Shown here one piece after another: positions 5,910 to 13,240 of a stretch of DNA of 15,053 nt. The stretch comes from Pseudomonadota bacterium (GTDB lineage: Bacteria; Pseudomonadota; Gammaproteobacteria; Legionellales; Legionellaceae): contig JAKBCM010000014.1 in assembly GCA_021807845.1 (NCBI GenBank), positions 1 through 15,053 of the forward strand, in the 5' to 3' direction. Below the pieces are notes generated by a model, which saw only the letters and a list, made by a program, of their open reading frames with translations, had not been told where the DNA came from and did not search any database. A program made the translations under genes and the position numbers. How positions within the stretch are numbered: the stretch's first letter is position 1; each line of letters begins with the position of its first letter.

Positions 5910-7520
5910 TCACACACATTGCAACATGACTTGTTTTAATGTTTGTTGAACGTCATCAATCGAGAAGCCCAAATCTCGAGTGGCTTCTATTACGCCACAA
6001 CTTGCCTCATCAAAAGTAGAAAGGGGTGTCCAATAATCCATGTTTGCTTTGACCATCACATGAAATGCTTTTTTTACATCCCAATCAGGCAGATTTGACA
6101 ATAAATAAAACAATCGGTTAAAGACTCCGCTTGAGTAATGAACATTCATATTATCATTAAACTGATCTGCGCTATCAATTGATTTGCCGTCTCGGCTTGG
6201 TTTGTCCATAAAGCGCAATGCTTCAAGTCCGCTATCTTCTTTCATCACTTCTGATCCTATGGCCCAAGTATTTTTGCCTTGAGCATAATACTCCGCTGCT
6301 TGAGCTGCCATATCTGAAAAAGATTCGTTGATGCCACCTGACTGACCGTAATATTCTAGATTTGAATGCTGTTCCGTAAATCCATGACTGATTTCATGGG
6401 CTCCAATGCCTAAAGATACCAAAGGGTATAACATATCTTCACCATCACCAAAAGTCATTTGTTGACCATCCCAATACGCATTTTCATACCCCTCACCATA
6501 GTGAACTCGCATCACCAAACGCATGGGTTTACCACTTTCCTGTAATACTTCCAGATCAAACCACTCCTTATACATGTTTTTAATCACCACCCCAGCAAAC
6601 AAAGCATCATTGGAAGGAGAGTAAGCCCCATTTTTTTTATCGTACCCATCCCCTTTGTATCCTGTCCAATAGGTATTAAATGGTAGTTCGTCGTTTTTTT
6701 TACAGCCAAAACGCATTGTATTTTGAGTACCGGAATATCTATGCCCCATATCCACTACTTTAACGTCCTTATTTTCCATGTAGCAAAGATTTGAAGCCTC
6801 ATCTCGACTGATGGGTAAAGCTGGAAAATCTTTGCCATATTGATGCTCCCCAATCTTAGGATTTCCACCAAACCCAAGCCCACTTACCGTAGTCTTCATT
6901 GTTTTGATGGCGTTCCATCGCAATAAAGGTTTCATGGTATTCGCATCTACAATTGCTGTAGGACGTTCAGGAATTTTGTCTGAATATGAAACAAGTACAC
7001 TGACTTTATAAGCCCATAACGCATGATGATTGCTATCGATATAGACGATAGGCGTCACTTCTTCATCGCTGATGGTCACATTTTGATATTGCAATTTGAA
7101 TTGCGCTAATGCGCGTGCTGCATGACTAACAAAAGTGGGTGCGGGTTGTCCTAATTCATCTTGAAGACCTCGGTACAAAAGACCATTCATGCTAACACCC
7201 TCTTGTTGCGACAAGAGCTTAGAAGAGGGAAAGGGTGCGTGCAAAATCACTTGGCTGCCATAAACAGGAAAACCATGATATTGTTGTTGCATACGAACAT
7301 GGGTCACGTGATTTGCATCGGTATGTTCATTCACAAATTGCAATGTGTCTTGTTTAGGGGTAGCTGCTCTGGGACTAAAACCCGGGTATACCAGCTGAAA
7401 AGTTTGGCGTAATTCACGGATGGTTGTTTTTTGTAATGACAGGGACTCTACTGCAAATGCTGATGAAGTGGCCATACTTAAGCACAAAGCAAGCGATGAC
7501 GCATAGACATTCTTCGACAT
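5910..7520 (-). CDS. Exported M4-family zinc metalloprotease (thermolysin/ProA type)
   Basis: A 536-residue preproenzyme. The signal peptide covers about residues 1-23 (ends SSAFA). A propeptide of the FTP/PepSY type (about 24-207) includes QQYHGFPVYGSQVILH. The catalytic domain starts near 208 with VSGLGFGGNPKIGEHQYG. Zinc ligands are His375 and His379 in HEISH, and Glu399 in GGINESFSD. Glu376 is the catalytic base and His461 in NVHYSSGVFN the proton donor. Cys246/Cys273 and Cys508/Cys535 are probable disulfides. Length and layout match the Legionella secreted protease ProA/Msp as I remember it (about 540 residues), a type II secretion substrate; secretion here is inferred. No C-terminal extension domain is present. 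GGAGA lies 7 nt before the ATG. The 5' leader contains a stem-loop. Confidence 0.93.
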   Translation of the reverse strand: MSKNVYASSLALCLSMATSSAFAVESLSLQKTTIRELRQTFQLVYPGFSPRAATPKQDTLQFVNEHTDANHVTHVRMQQQYHGFPVYGSQVILHAPFPSSKLLSQQEGVSMNGLLYRGLQDELGQPAPTFVSHAARALAQFKLQYQNVTISDEEVTPIVYIDSNHHALWAYKVSVLVSYSDKIPERPTAIVDANTMKPLLRWNAIKTMKTTVSGLGFGGNPKIGEHQYGKDFPALPISRDEASNLCYMENKDVKVVDMGHRYSGTQNTMRFGCKKNDELPFNTYWTGYKGDGYDKKNGAYSPSNDALFAGVVIKNMYKEWFDLEVLQESGKPMRLVMRVHYGEGYENAYWDGQQMTFGDGEDMLYPLVSLGIGAHEISHGFTEQHSNLEYYGQSGGINESFSDMAAQAAEYYAQGKNTWAIGSEVMKEDSGLEALRFMDKPSRDGKSIDSADQFNDNMNVHYSSGVFNRLFYLLSNLPDWDVKKAFHVMVKANMDYWTPLSTFDEASCGVIEATRDLGFSIDDVQQTLKQVMLQCV

Positions 7521-7563
7521 ATTTATTCTCCATTAAGTGTACGAGGGACTATTCTTGATTCAG

Positions 7564-7605
7564 AAGTAAAAACCTAGGTTGAAATGATGAACTAGGTTCT
7601 TACTT
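7564..7605 (-). promoter_or_regulatory. Stem-loop in the protease 5' leader
   Basis: AAGTAAAAACCTAG (7564-7577) and CTAGGTTCTTACTT (7592-7605) pair at 13 of 14 positions around a 14-nt loop. It ends 44 nt upstream of the protease ATG. No U tract follows on the minus strand, so it is more likely an operator or mRNA structure than a terminator. A possible -10 (TATAAA on the minus strand) lies just upstream near 7624-7629. Confidence 0.45.
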
Positions 7606-7693
7606 TTTTCCGTTAGATTTCCTTTTATAGCGAGAGATTGATACCAGAATTACTCGAGAAAGACAAGAGGGCTCACTATTTAGAACAGGCATT

Positions 7694-7760
7694 AAGCATA
7701 AAACATGCTTGACTAATACGTGAACGTTACCGTATTTAGTTATGTATTTTCATACGTAAC
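7694..7760. other. Small palindromes between the bZIP-like gene and the protease gene
   Basis: The 245-nt gap at 7521-7765 has no coding sequence. Besides the leader stem-loop it holds AAGCAT/ATGCTT (7694-7699 and 7705-7710). It also holds a hairpin right after the bZIP-like gene, GTTATGTA/TACGTAAC (7739-7746 and 7753-7760, 7 of 8 paired). Neither is followed by a U tract in the sense needed, so no clear terminator is seen for the upstream gene. Confidence 0.3.
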
Positions 7761-7765
7761 CTCTG

Positions 7766-8800
7766 CTATTTAGAAAACCTAGAAATGCTGAAAGACTGCA
7801 CGTCCTTCTTTAACTCTGAACCATCTGCGATTGATTGATGAGCTGATGTTTGCGTGCTGTTCGAAGAAGCTCTAGGAGCTGCAAAAAATCTTGCCCAGTC
7901 ATAACCCTCAAGTACACTATCATCTACATCAGTCCATGGAAAGCTATCTTCACCCAAAGCACTTGTTCTCGTTACTTCATCTGATGATCTCACTTCCGGA
8001 TGTATTTTTTCTCTAGAAAGACTGTCATATTTTTCTTGTAATTCATGATGTCTTTTTTGTAACTCTTGATAAGCTGTTTCTAAAGACTGATGCTCGGAAT
8101 GTAGTTGTGCATAGTGCTCAGCTAACTCGGCATTGCTTTCTCTTATTTTTTTTCGACGCTCCTTGCAAGAGTGCTGATTGATTAATTTTTTACGTTGTGC
8201 TGACAATATGAGATACTCTTCTTCTGTCATATTTTTTAATCGACAAGATCTCTTTAATTCATTAGCGCCACAAGTACGAAGAATCTCTGGATCATCTAAG
8301 TCTATATCCCTATTTTGAACCGTATCACTGTCCAGTTCATCTTCATCTCTTTTCTTTTTCTTTCGTCGAGAAGGCTTGGCGGGAGCAGGTGATTCAACAG
8401 GGAGTATTGCTGTTGTTACATCAAGAGAATACTCTGTAACCATTCTATCCAAGAGATGTCCTAATTCTATTGACCAAAATGGGCTAAGATAACTCACTTT
8501 TATATTGGGATTAAACATAGCAATCGTTTGAAAAGCCAGTGTTAAAGTGGGTATATCAAATTGCGTCAGATCGATTTCCCCATCAATTTCAATGGAATTC
8601 AATTGGACATGTGGATAGGCTTGGTGTAGTTGAATCATTATCGTCATGAATCGCTCAATCGCACTTGTTCTTAAACTTAAGACGTCTATTGCTCCAAATG
8701 GCTGGCTGGTGGATATAAAAATATGAAATACATTCTTATCGCTTTGATCCTCTAATGTATAACCGGGCTGTGATTCGTCCAAATTAATTCTAATTTTCAT
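7766..8800 (-). CDS. Putative effector with eukaryotic-like bZIP domain
   Basis: A 344-residue soluble protein of unrecognised family. Residues 1-130 form an unassigned alpha/beta-like region. Residues 142-151 are a strongly basic run, KPSRRKKKKR, followed by acidic residues, as in a monopartite nuclear localisation signal. Residues 170-207 resemble the extended homology region of Maf/CNC factors. Residues 203-218 form a basic region with Asn208 and Arg216. Leucines at 226, 233, 240, 247, 254 and 261 form a perfect zipper, so N-x7-R-x9-L-(x6-L)5 is satisfied exactly. Residues 284-307 are acidic and aromatic (SFPWTDVDD and GYDWARFF). There is no signal peptide or membrane segment. It has its own promoter and a weak AAAGG ribosome-binding site. 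Function is inferred: a Dot/Icm-type nucleomodulin that could bind DNA or host bZIP partners. A merely coincidental coiled coil is the alternative. No clear E-block is seen at the C-terminus. Confidence 0.75.
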   Translation of the reverse strand: MKIRINLDESQPGYTLEDQSDKNVFHIFISTSQPFGAIDVLSLRTSAIERFMTIMIQLHQAYPHVQLNSIEIDGEIDLTQFDIPTLTLAFQTIAMFNPNIKVSYLSPFWSIELGHLLDRMVTEYSLDVTTAILPVESPAPAKPSRRKKKKRDEDELDSDTVQNRDIDLDDPEILRTCGANELKRSCRLKNMTEEEYLILSAQRKKLINQHSCKERRKKIRESNAELAEHYAQLHSEHQSLETAYQELQKRHHELQEKYDSLSREKIHPEVRSSDEVTRTSALGEDSFPWTDVDDSVLEGYDWARFFAAPRASSNSTQTSAHQSIADGSELKKDVQSFSISRFSK

Positions 8801-8836
8801 CTTATACCTTTTGCTCTTTATGGCTAAAAAATGCTC

Positions 8837-8864
8837 ATTATATACGATATTGCGTAATAATCAA
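8837..8864 (-). promoter_or_regulatory. Sigma-70-type promoter of the bZIP-like gene
   Basis: On the minus strand a perfect TATAAT (8837-8842) is preceded at 16-bp spacing by TTGATT (8859-8864). The promoter sits in the 69-nt gap after the carboxyltransferase stop codon, giving a leader of about 30 nt. The bZIP-like gene can therefore be expressed independently of the metabolic gene upstream. Confidence 0.65.
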
Positions 8865-8869
8865 TATCC

Positions 8870-10678
8870 CTAAACATCTGGCTGGTCTGAACAAGTCAAT
8901 TTTATTAAAATCTGTTCTGGCGTTACTTTCTCTCCTTTTTGACAGAATATCTCTTCAACAATGCCTGAAATGGGCGCTTCTATCTCCGTTTCCATTTTCA
9001 TTGCCTCAAGCACCAGTAAGACTTGGCCGACCTGCACTTTTTCACCTTTTGTCACCTGAATAGCGATAACAACACCTGGCATGGCAACAGTCACATCACC
9101 TGGCGAAGGTTTTGAGTGAGCAGTCGAGAATGAGGCTTCTTGTTCATGATTTTCAATAATCTGTTGGAGAATCACTTCTTCTGGCACGCCATCTACCCAT
9201 AAGTAGTACGCTTGTTTGCCATGCCCACGCAGTCCCTGCCCTGCAACTTTGACGTGATAACTTTCACCATGCAATGCCATTTCAAACTCTGAAATATGGG
9301 CTGGATGAGAGGCGGTGGTAGGAGCCACCAGGGGTTCAGGGATCAAGGTATTATTGTTTCGATGCTCTAAAAATTGTCGACCGACTTCTCCAAACATGGC
9401 ATAGGTTAAGACATCCTCTTCTTCAATGGCCAAATCACCTATCTCTTGACGGAGTTTTTTTAACTCACAAGGCAACAAGTCTGCAGGTCTGACGTCTATG
9501 ACCTCTGTATGACCAATGGCTTTTTTGCGCAAGCGCGCATTCAATTTACCGGGAGGCTTGCCATATTTACCCTGACAGTATAGCTTGACTTCATTGGTAA
9601 TGGTTTTATAACGTCCACCAGTGAGTACATTCAATACCGCTTGAGTCCCTACAATTTGTGACGTTGGAGTCACTAAGGGTGGAAACCCAAGATCACTTCG
9701 AACAGCTGGAATTTCTGCTTGAACTGCTGACAACTTATCTAACGCATGCTGTTCTTTTAATTGGTTGTACAAGTTAGAAATCATACCTCCAGGCACTTGA
9801 TATAATTGCACGCTGGGATCTATCTCACGTGCTTCACTCTCAAATTGGTGATATTTTTTTCGAACCTCACGAAAATAGTGGCCAATTTCAAGGAGTAAGC
9901 TCAAATCTAGACCTGTATCATATTGACCACCCTTAAGTGCTGCAACCAAGGGCTCAGCAGCTGGATGTGACGCGCCTCCAGAAAATGAAGAAATAGCCGT
10001 GTCAAGATGTGTACAGCCGCTAAGAACGACTTCATAATGACAAATACTTGCTAATCCCGAGGTAGAGTGAGTATGCAAATGAATCGGTAATTTTGTCGCA
10101 TTGGATAAGGCACTAAATAACTCAACTGTGAGCACTGGGGTCAATAGACCTGCCATGTCTTTGATGGCAATACTATCACACCCCATGTCAACATAAGCTT
10201 TACCCATTTCAATAAAACTCTCTAAGGTATGCACTGGACTTGTTGTATAGCAAATAGCGCCTTGCGCATGTCGTTTTAACTTTTTAATGGTGTGAATGGC
10301 CACTTTTACATTACGCACATCATTCAAAGCATCAAACACACGAAACACATCAACACCATTTTTCACTGCCAGATGAATGAATTCTTTGACTACATCATCG
10401 GCGTAATGACGATACCCTAACAAATTCTGTCCGCGTAATAACATGGATAAAGGAGTATTTGGTAAGGCGAGACGTAATTGTTTTAATCTAGACCATGGAT
10501 CTTCTTTCAAAAAACGCAGGCACGCATCAAAAGTAGCACCGCCCCATACTTCCATAGCCCAAAAACCAACCTCGTCCATTTTTTTACAAATGGGCAACAT
10601 ATCTTCTGTGCGCATCCTGGTTGCAATCAAGCATTGATGCGCATCTCTCAAGGTGACATCTGTTAAATACGTTGTCAT
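8870..10678 (-). CDS. Biotin-dependent carboxyltransferase, OadA/PycB type
   Basis: A 602-residue protein with three domains. Residues about 1-270 are a DRE-TIM (HMGL-like) carboxyltransferase barrel with TLRDAHQ (9-15, metal ligand Asp12), AIKDMAGLL (171-179, Lys173) and LHTHST (201-206, metal ligands His202 and His204). Residues about 285-480 are the conserved PYC/OADA domain. Residues about 525-600 are a biotinyl domain with EAMKM, biotin on Lys561. It transfers carboxyl between carboxybiotin and pyruvate/oxaloacetate. No membrane OadB or OadG gene is nearby, so a sodium-pumping decarboxylase is not supported. The carboxyltransferase subunit (PycB) of a two-subunit pyruvate carboxylase is more likely, with a separate biotin carboxylase. 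It is divergent from aroQ-accB-accC. The ribosome-binding site is weak (GGAA 8 nt before ATG). Confidence 0.9.
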   Translation of the reverse strand: MTTYLTDVTLRDAHQCLIATRMRTEDMLPICKKMDEVGFWAMEVWGGATFDACLRFLKEDPWSRLKQLRLALPNTPLSMLLRGQNLLGYRHYADDVVKEFIHLAVKNGVDVFRVFDALNDVRNVKVAIHTIKKLKRHAQGAICYTTSPVHTLESFIEMGKAYVDMGCDSIAIKDMAGLLTPVLTVELFSALSNATKLPIHLHTHSTSGLASICHYEVVLSGCTHLDTAISSFSGGASHPAAEPLVAALKGGQYDTGLDLSLLLEIGHYFREVRKKYHQFESEAREIDPSVQLYQVPGGMISNLYNQLKEQHALDKLSAVQAEIPAVRSDLGFPPLVTPTSQIVGTQAVLNVLTGGRYKTITNEVKLYCQGKYGKPPGKLNARLRKKAIGHTEVIDVRPADLLPCELKKLRQEIGDLAIEEEDVLTYAMFGEVGRQFLEHRNNNTLIPEPLVAPTTASHPAHISEFEMALHGESYHVKVAGQGLRGHGKQAYYLWVDGVPEEVILQQIIENHEQEASFSTAHSKPSPGDVTVAMPGVVIAIQVTKGEKVQVGQVLLVLEAMKMETEIEAPISGIVEEIFCQKGEKVTPEQILIKLTCSDQPDV

Positions 10679-10765
10679 AAGCTCATTCCAGTTTGATATG
10701 TATTCATTCTACCTACACCTAGTAATAATTTGAAGCTAACGTGTCCACATCTTCTCGATATCCTC

Positions 10766-10777
10766 GTCTATATAGAC
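10766..10777. promoter_or_regulatory. 12-bp perfect palindrome between divergent genes
   Basis: GTCTATATAGAC is a perfect palindrome near the middle of the 153-nt gap between the carboxyltransferase gene (minus) and aroQ (plus). It is a candidate operator for a dimeric regulator controlling both biotin-enzyme transcripts. No regulator is identifiable from this window, and I cannot place strong -35/-10 pairs here. Confidence 0.3.
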
Positions 10778-10831
10778 ATTTTAGTAAAATTAAGGCAAAA
10801 TCAGCCGAATATGGTTATTTAGCGCTTTTTC

Positions 10832-11281
10832 ATGAAAAAGATACTTGTTTTGCATGGGCCCAATCTCAATTTACTCGGCATTCGCGAGCCTTCAGTTTAT
10901 GGTTCTATGCCTCTCACTGAACTCAATGAACAGCTTCAAACGCTTGCTCAATCAGCAGGAGTTCACCTGTCTATAGAACAGAGCAATTCAGAAGCCGAAT
11001 TAATTGATACCATCCATCAAGCTTTGGTCGATGAAATCAATTATCTTATCCTTAATCCGGCAGCTTATACCCATTCAAGTATTGCGATGCGTGATGCATT
11101 ACAAGGTGTTCAAATTCCTTTTATCGAAGTGCATATCAGTAACATTTATGCCAGAGAGTCTTTCCGTAAACATTCCTATTTCTCTGATATAGCAGAGGGT
11201 GTTATTTCAGGTCTTGGGACAAAAGGATACTTGTTGGCACTACAAGCTATCATTGAAAACTTTAATTTAAGAGAGTCGTAA
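10832..11281 (+). CDS. aroQ: Type II 3-dehydroquinate dehydratase
   Basis: A 149-residue cytoplasmic enzyme of the shikimate pathway that dehydrates 3-dehydroquinate to 3-dehydroshikimate. Landmarks are HGPNLNLLG (8-16, Asn11 and Asn13), Arg18, catalytic Tyr23 on the flexible lid, [10 protein letters not shown] (74-83, Asn75 and His81), IEVHISN (98-104, catalytic base His101) and FRKHSYFS (111-118, Arg112). One family position differs: the usual QSNHEGE is QSNSEAE (50-56), replacing a His by Ser. Length is normal for the dodecameric type II enzyme. It is the first gene of an operon and ends 3 nt before accB. No Shine-Dalgarno is evident before the ATG. Confidence 0.95.
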   Translation: MKKILVLHGPNLNLLGIREPSVYGSMPLTELNEQLQTLAQSAGVHLSIEQSNSEAELIDTIHQALVDEINYLILNPAAYTHSSIAMRDALQGVQIPFIEVHISNIYARESFRKHSYFSDIAEGVISGLGTKGYLLALQAIIENFNLRES

Positions 11282-11284
11282 TCA

Positions 11285-11737
11285 ATGGATATTCGAAAAA
11301 TAAAAAAGTTAATTGAGTTGCTTGAAGAAACAGGCATTGCTGAAATAGAAATCAAGGAAGGTGAAGAATCATTGCGACTGAGTCGCTATAGCCATGCTAT
11401 GGAAGCGCCTGCCGTTAAACATATCTCCTATTCTGAACCAGCCAGCCATGCAGCTTCAGCTAAGCAGGGAGTGGAGCCTAAACCTGCAGAAATGAAAGCT
11501 TCTGTACACAAATTACGAGCACCTATGGTTGGTACAATGTACACCTCCCCCTCACCTGAAGCTCCCCCTTTTGTGACTGTTGGGCAATCGGTAAAAGTGG
11601 GTGATACCCTTTGTATCATTGAAGCGATGAAAATGTTTAATGAAATAGAAGCTGACCGCGCTGGTATTGTTTCGGCTATTCTTGTAGCCAACGGTGAACC
11701 AGTTGAATATGACCAGCCCTTGTTTATCATCGAATAG
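11285..11737 (+). CDS. accB: Biotin carboxyl carrier protein of acetyl-CoA carboxylase
   Basis: A 150-residue carrier that shuttles carboxybiotin between biotin carboxylase and carboxyltransferase in the first step of fatty acid synthesis. The N-terminal helix-rich part is [20 protein letters not shown] (3-22), typical of bacterial AccB. An Ala/Pro-rich linker (about 41-72) follows. The C-terminal biotinyl domain (about 76-150) carries the protruding thumb [11 protein letters not shown] (87-97) and EAMKM with biotinyl Lys116. Start at 11285 follows aroQ by 3 nt, with AAGAGAG upstream serving as ribosome-binding site inside the end of aroQ. accC begins 11 nt after its stop, so the three genes are co-transcribed. 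Confidence 0.97.
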   Translation: MDIRKIKKLIELLEETGIAEIEIKEGEESLRLSRYSHAMEAPAVKHISYSEPASHAASAKQGVEPKPAEMKASVHKLRAPMVGTMYTSPSPEAPPFVTVGQSVKVGDTLCIIEAMKMFNEIEADRAGIVSAILVANGEPVEYDQPLFIIE

Positions 11738-11748
11738 GGGACTTGTTG

Positions 11749-13089
11749 ATGTTGAGTAAGATTGTTATCGCCAACCGGGGTGAAATTGCACTTAGAATTT
11801 TGCGTGCTTGTAAAGAGCTTGGGATTCAAACCGTTGCTGTTCATTCCGATGTGGATAAAGATTTACTTCATGTGCGCTTAGCTGATGAAACCGTATGCAT
11901 AGGTCCAGCAAACTCACAAAAAAGTTATTTAAATATCCCAGCCATTATTTCAGCCGCTGAAATTACTGACGCAGTCGCCATTCATCCAGGCTATGGATTT
12001 CTTGCTGAAAATCCTGATTTCGCTGAAATTGTTGAACAAAGTGGTTTTCGCTTTATTGGTCCTCGTGCCGAAACCATTCGCTTAATGGGGGATAAAGTCT
12101 CAGCCATTGCGGCCATGAAAAAAGCAGGTGTTCCTTGTGTCCCTGGATCCGATGGACCTTTATCTGATGATGATGCACTTAATTTATCTTTAGGGCGGAA
12201 AATTGGGTATCCAGTCATTATCAAAGCTGCAGGAGGTGGAGGAGGTCGAGGCATGCGGGTGGTGCATACCGAAGCCAACTTACTGAATGCCATCGCTCTG
12301 ACTCAGAGTGAAGCCAAAGCTGCTTTTAATAATCCCATGGTCTACATGGAAAAGTTTTTAGAAAATCCACGTCACATTGAATTTCAAGTGTTAGGAGATG
12401 GTCAAGGAAAAGCCATCCATTTAGGCGAGCGGGATTGCTCCATGCAAAGACGCCATCAAAAAGTCGTAGAAGAAGCGCCAGCGCCTGGCATCACACCTAA
12501 ATTACGCAAAGAAATTGGTGATCGAGTAGTTCAGGCCTGCCGTGATTTACAATATCGAGGTGCAGGTACTTTTGAGTTTTTATATCAAGATGGCTGTTTT
12601 TATTTCATTGAAATGAATACCAGAATTCAAGTGGAGCATCCAGTCACAGAGATGATCACAGGCATTGATTTGATCAAAGAACAAATCAAAATTGCAAGTG
12701 ACATCCCATTTACCTTAACACAAGATGCCATTCATCTACGAGGACATGCCATAGAGTGTCGCATCAACGCTGAAGATGCCAAAACCTTTATGCCCTCTCC
12801 TGGCACCATTAGATTACTGCACCAACCAGCAGGCCCTGGGATCCGTTTCGATTCTCACATCTATAGCAGTTACACTGTACCTCCTAATTATGATTCAATG
12901 ATAGGAAAGCTGATAAGCTATGGTGAAACTCGAGAAGTTGCCGCCGCGAGAATGCGCAATGCCCTGGATGAAATCATCATTGAAGGGATCAAAACCAACA
13001 TCGAACTTCACCAGCGAATTTTAAATGACAAGTCATTTTTGCAAGGTGGAACCAATATCCACTACCTTGAGAAAATGTTAAAAGATTAA
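11749..13089 (+). CDS. accC: Biotin carboxylase subunit of acetyl-CoA carboxylase
   Basis: A 446-residue ATP-grasp enzyme that carboxylates biotin on AccB using bicarbonate and ATP. Active-site landmarks fall at the numbering of the E. coli enzyme. These are [11 protein letters not shown] (4-14), Lys116 in MGDKVSA, the ATP lid GGGGGRGM (162-169), Lys238 in RRHQKVVEE, Glu288, and [10 protein letters not shown] (289-298) with Arg292 and Glu296. The frame is open from TTG 11743, but ATG 11749 is chosen because GGGGA precedes it by 8 nt and the protein then begins [12 protein letters not shown] as expected. It could also supply carboxybiotin to the divergent OadA/PycB-type protein, which lacks a biotin carboxylase of its own here. 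No prmA follows. Confidence 0.97.
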   Translation: MLSKIVIANRGEIALRILRACKELGIQTVAVHSDVDKDLLHVRLADETVCIGPANSQKSYLNIPAIISAAEITDAVAIHPGYGFLAENPDFAEIVEQSGFRFIGPRAETIRLMGDKVSAIAAMKKAGVPCVPGSDGPLSDDDALNLSLGRKIGYPVIIKAAGGGGGRGMRVVHTEANLLNAIALTQSEAKAAFNNPMVYMEKFLENPRHIEFQVLGDGQGKAIHLGERDCSMQRRHQKVVEEAPAPGITPKLRKEIGDRVVQACRDLQYRGAGTFEFLYQDGCFYFIEMNTRIQVEHPVTEMITGIDLIKEQIKIASDIPFTLTQDAIHLRGHAIECRINAEDAKTFMPSPGTIRLLHQPAGPGIRFDSHIYSSYTVPPNYDSMIGKLISYGETREVAAARMRNALDEIIIEGIKTNIELHQRILNDKSFLQGGTNIHYLEKMLKD

Positions 13090-13146
13090 GGTCACGTGGG
13101 CGTGGACTTCCAATTAGCGTTAAGTTTATTTTGACGTTTATTAGGG

Positions 13147-13215
13147 CGTGCCCCGATGGTGCTTGTTTTACATGCTCACAAGTTGCGAGTGAAAAACAAG
13201 CACCACCGAGCCACC
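13147..13215 (-). repeat. Palindromic dispersed repeat, copy B (bidirectional terminator position)
   Basis: The core at 13155-13207 is the reverse-complement copy of the element at 9-61, with 50 of 53 identical positions. It folds into a long imperfect hairpin (GATGGTGCTTGTTTT against AAAAACAAGCACCACC). It lies between convergent accC (ends 13089) and waaA (ends 13241), where a bidirectional terminator is expected. No clear U tract flanks it. Confidence 0.85.
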
Positions 13216-13240
13216 CTTTCGCCATGTAGCCTTGATGTTA

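Noticed and set aside
8870..10678. Sodium-pumping oxaloacetate decarboxylase alpha subunit
   Set aside because: The domain order fits, but no OadB or OadG gene is adjacent; a PycB-type role is at least as likely, so no gene symbol was given.
11428..11844. 138-codon minus-strand open frame opposite accB/accC
   Set aside because: It is antisense to two highly conserved genes and its translation shows no recognisable motif.
11991..12293. 100-codon minus-strand open frame inside accC
   Set aside because: It is a shadow frame of the conserved ATP-grasp region; its Pro run simply mirrors the Gly-rich ATP lid codons.
12989..13225. 78-codon minus-strand frame crossing the end of accC and repeat copy B
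   Set aside because: It overlaps a conserved gene end and a palindromic repeat, and has no family resemblance or clear ribosome-binding site.
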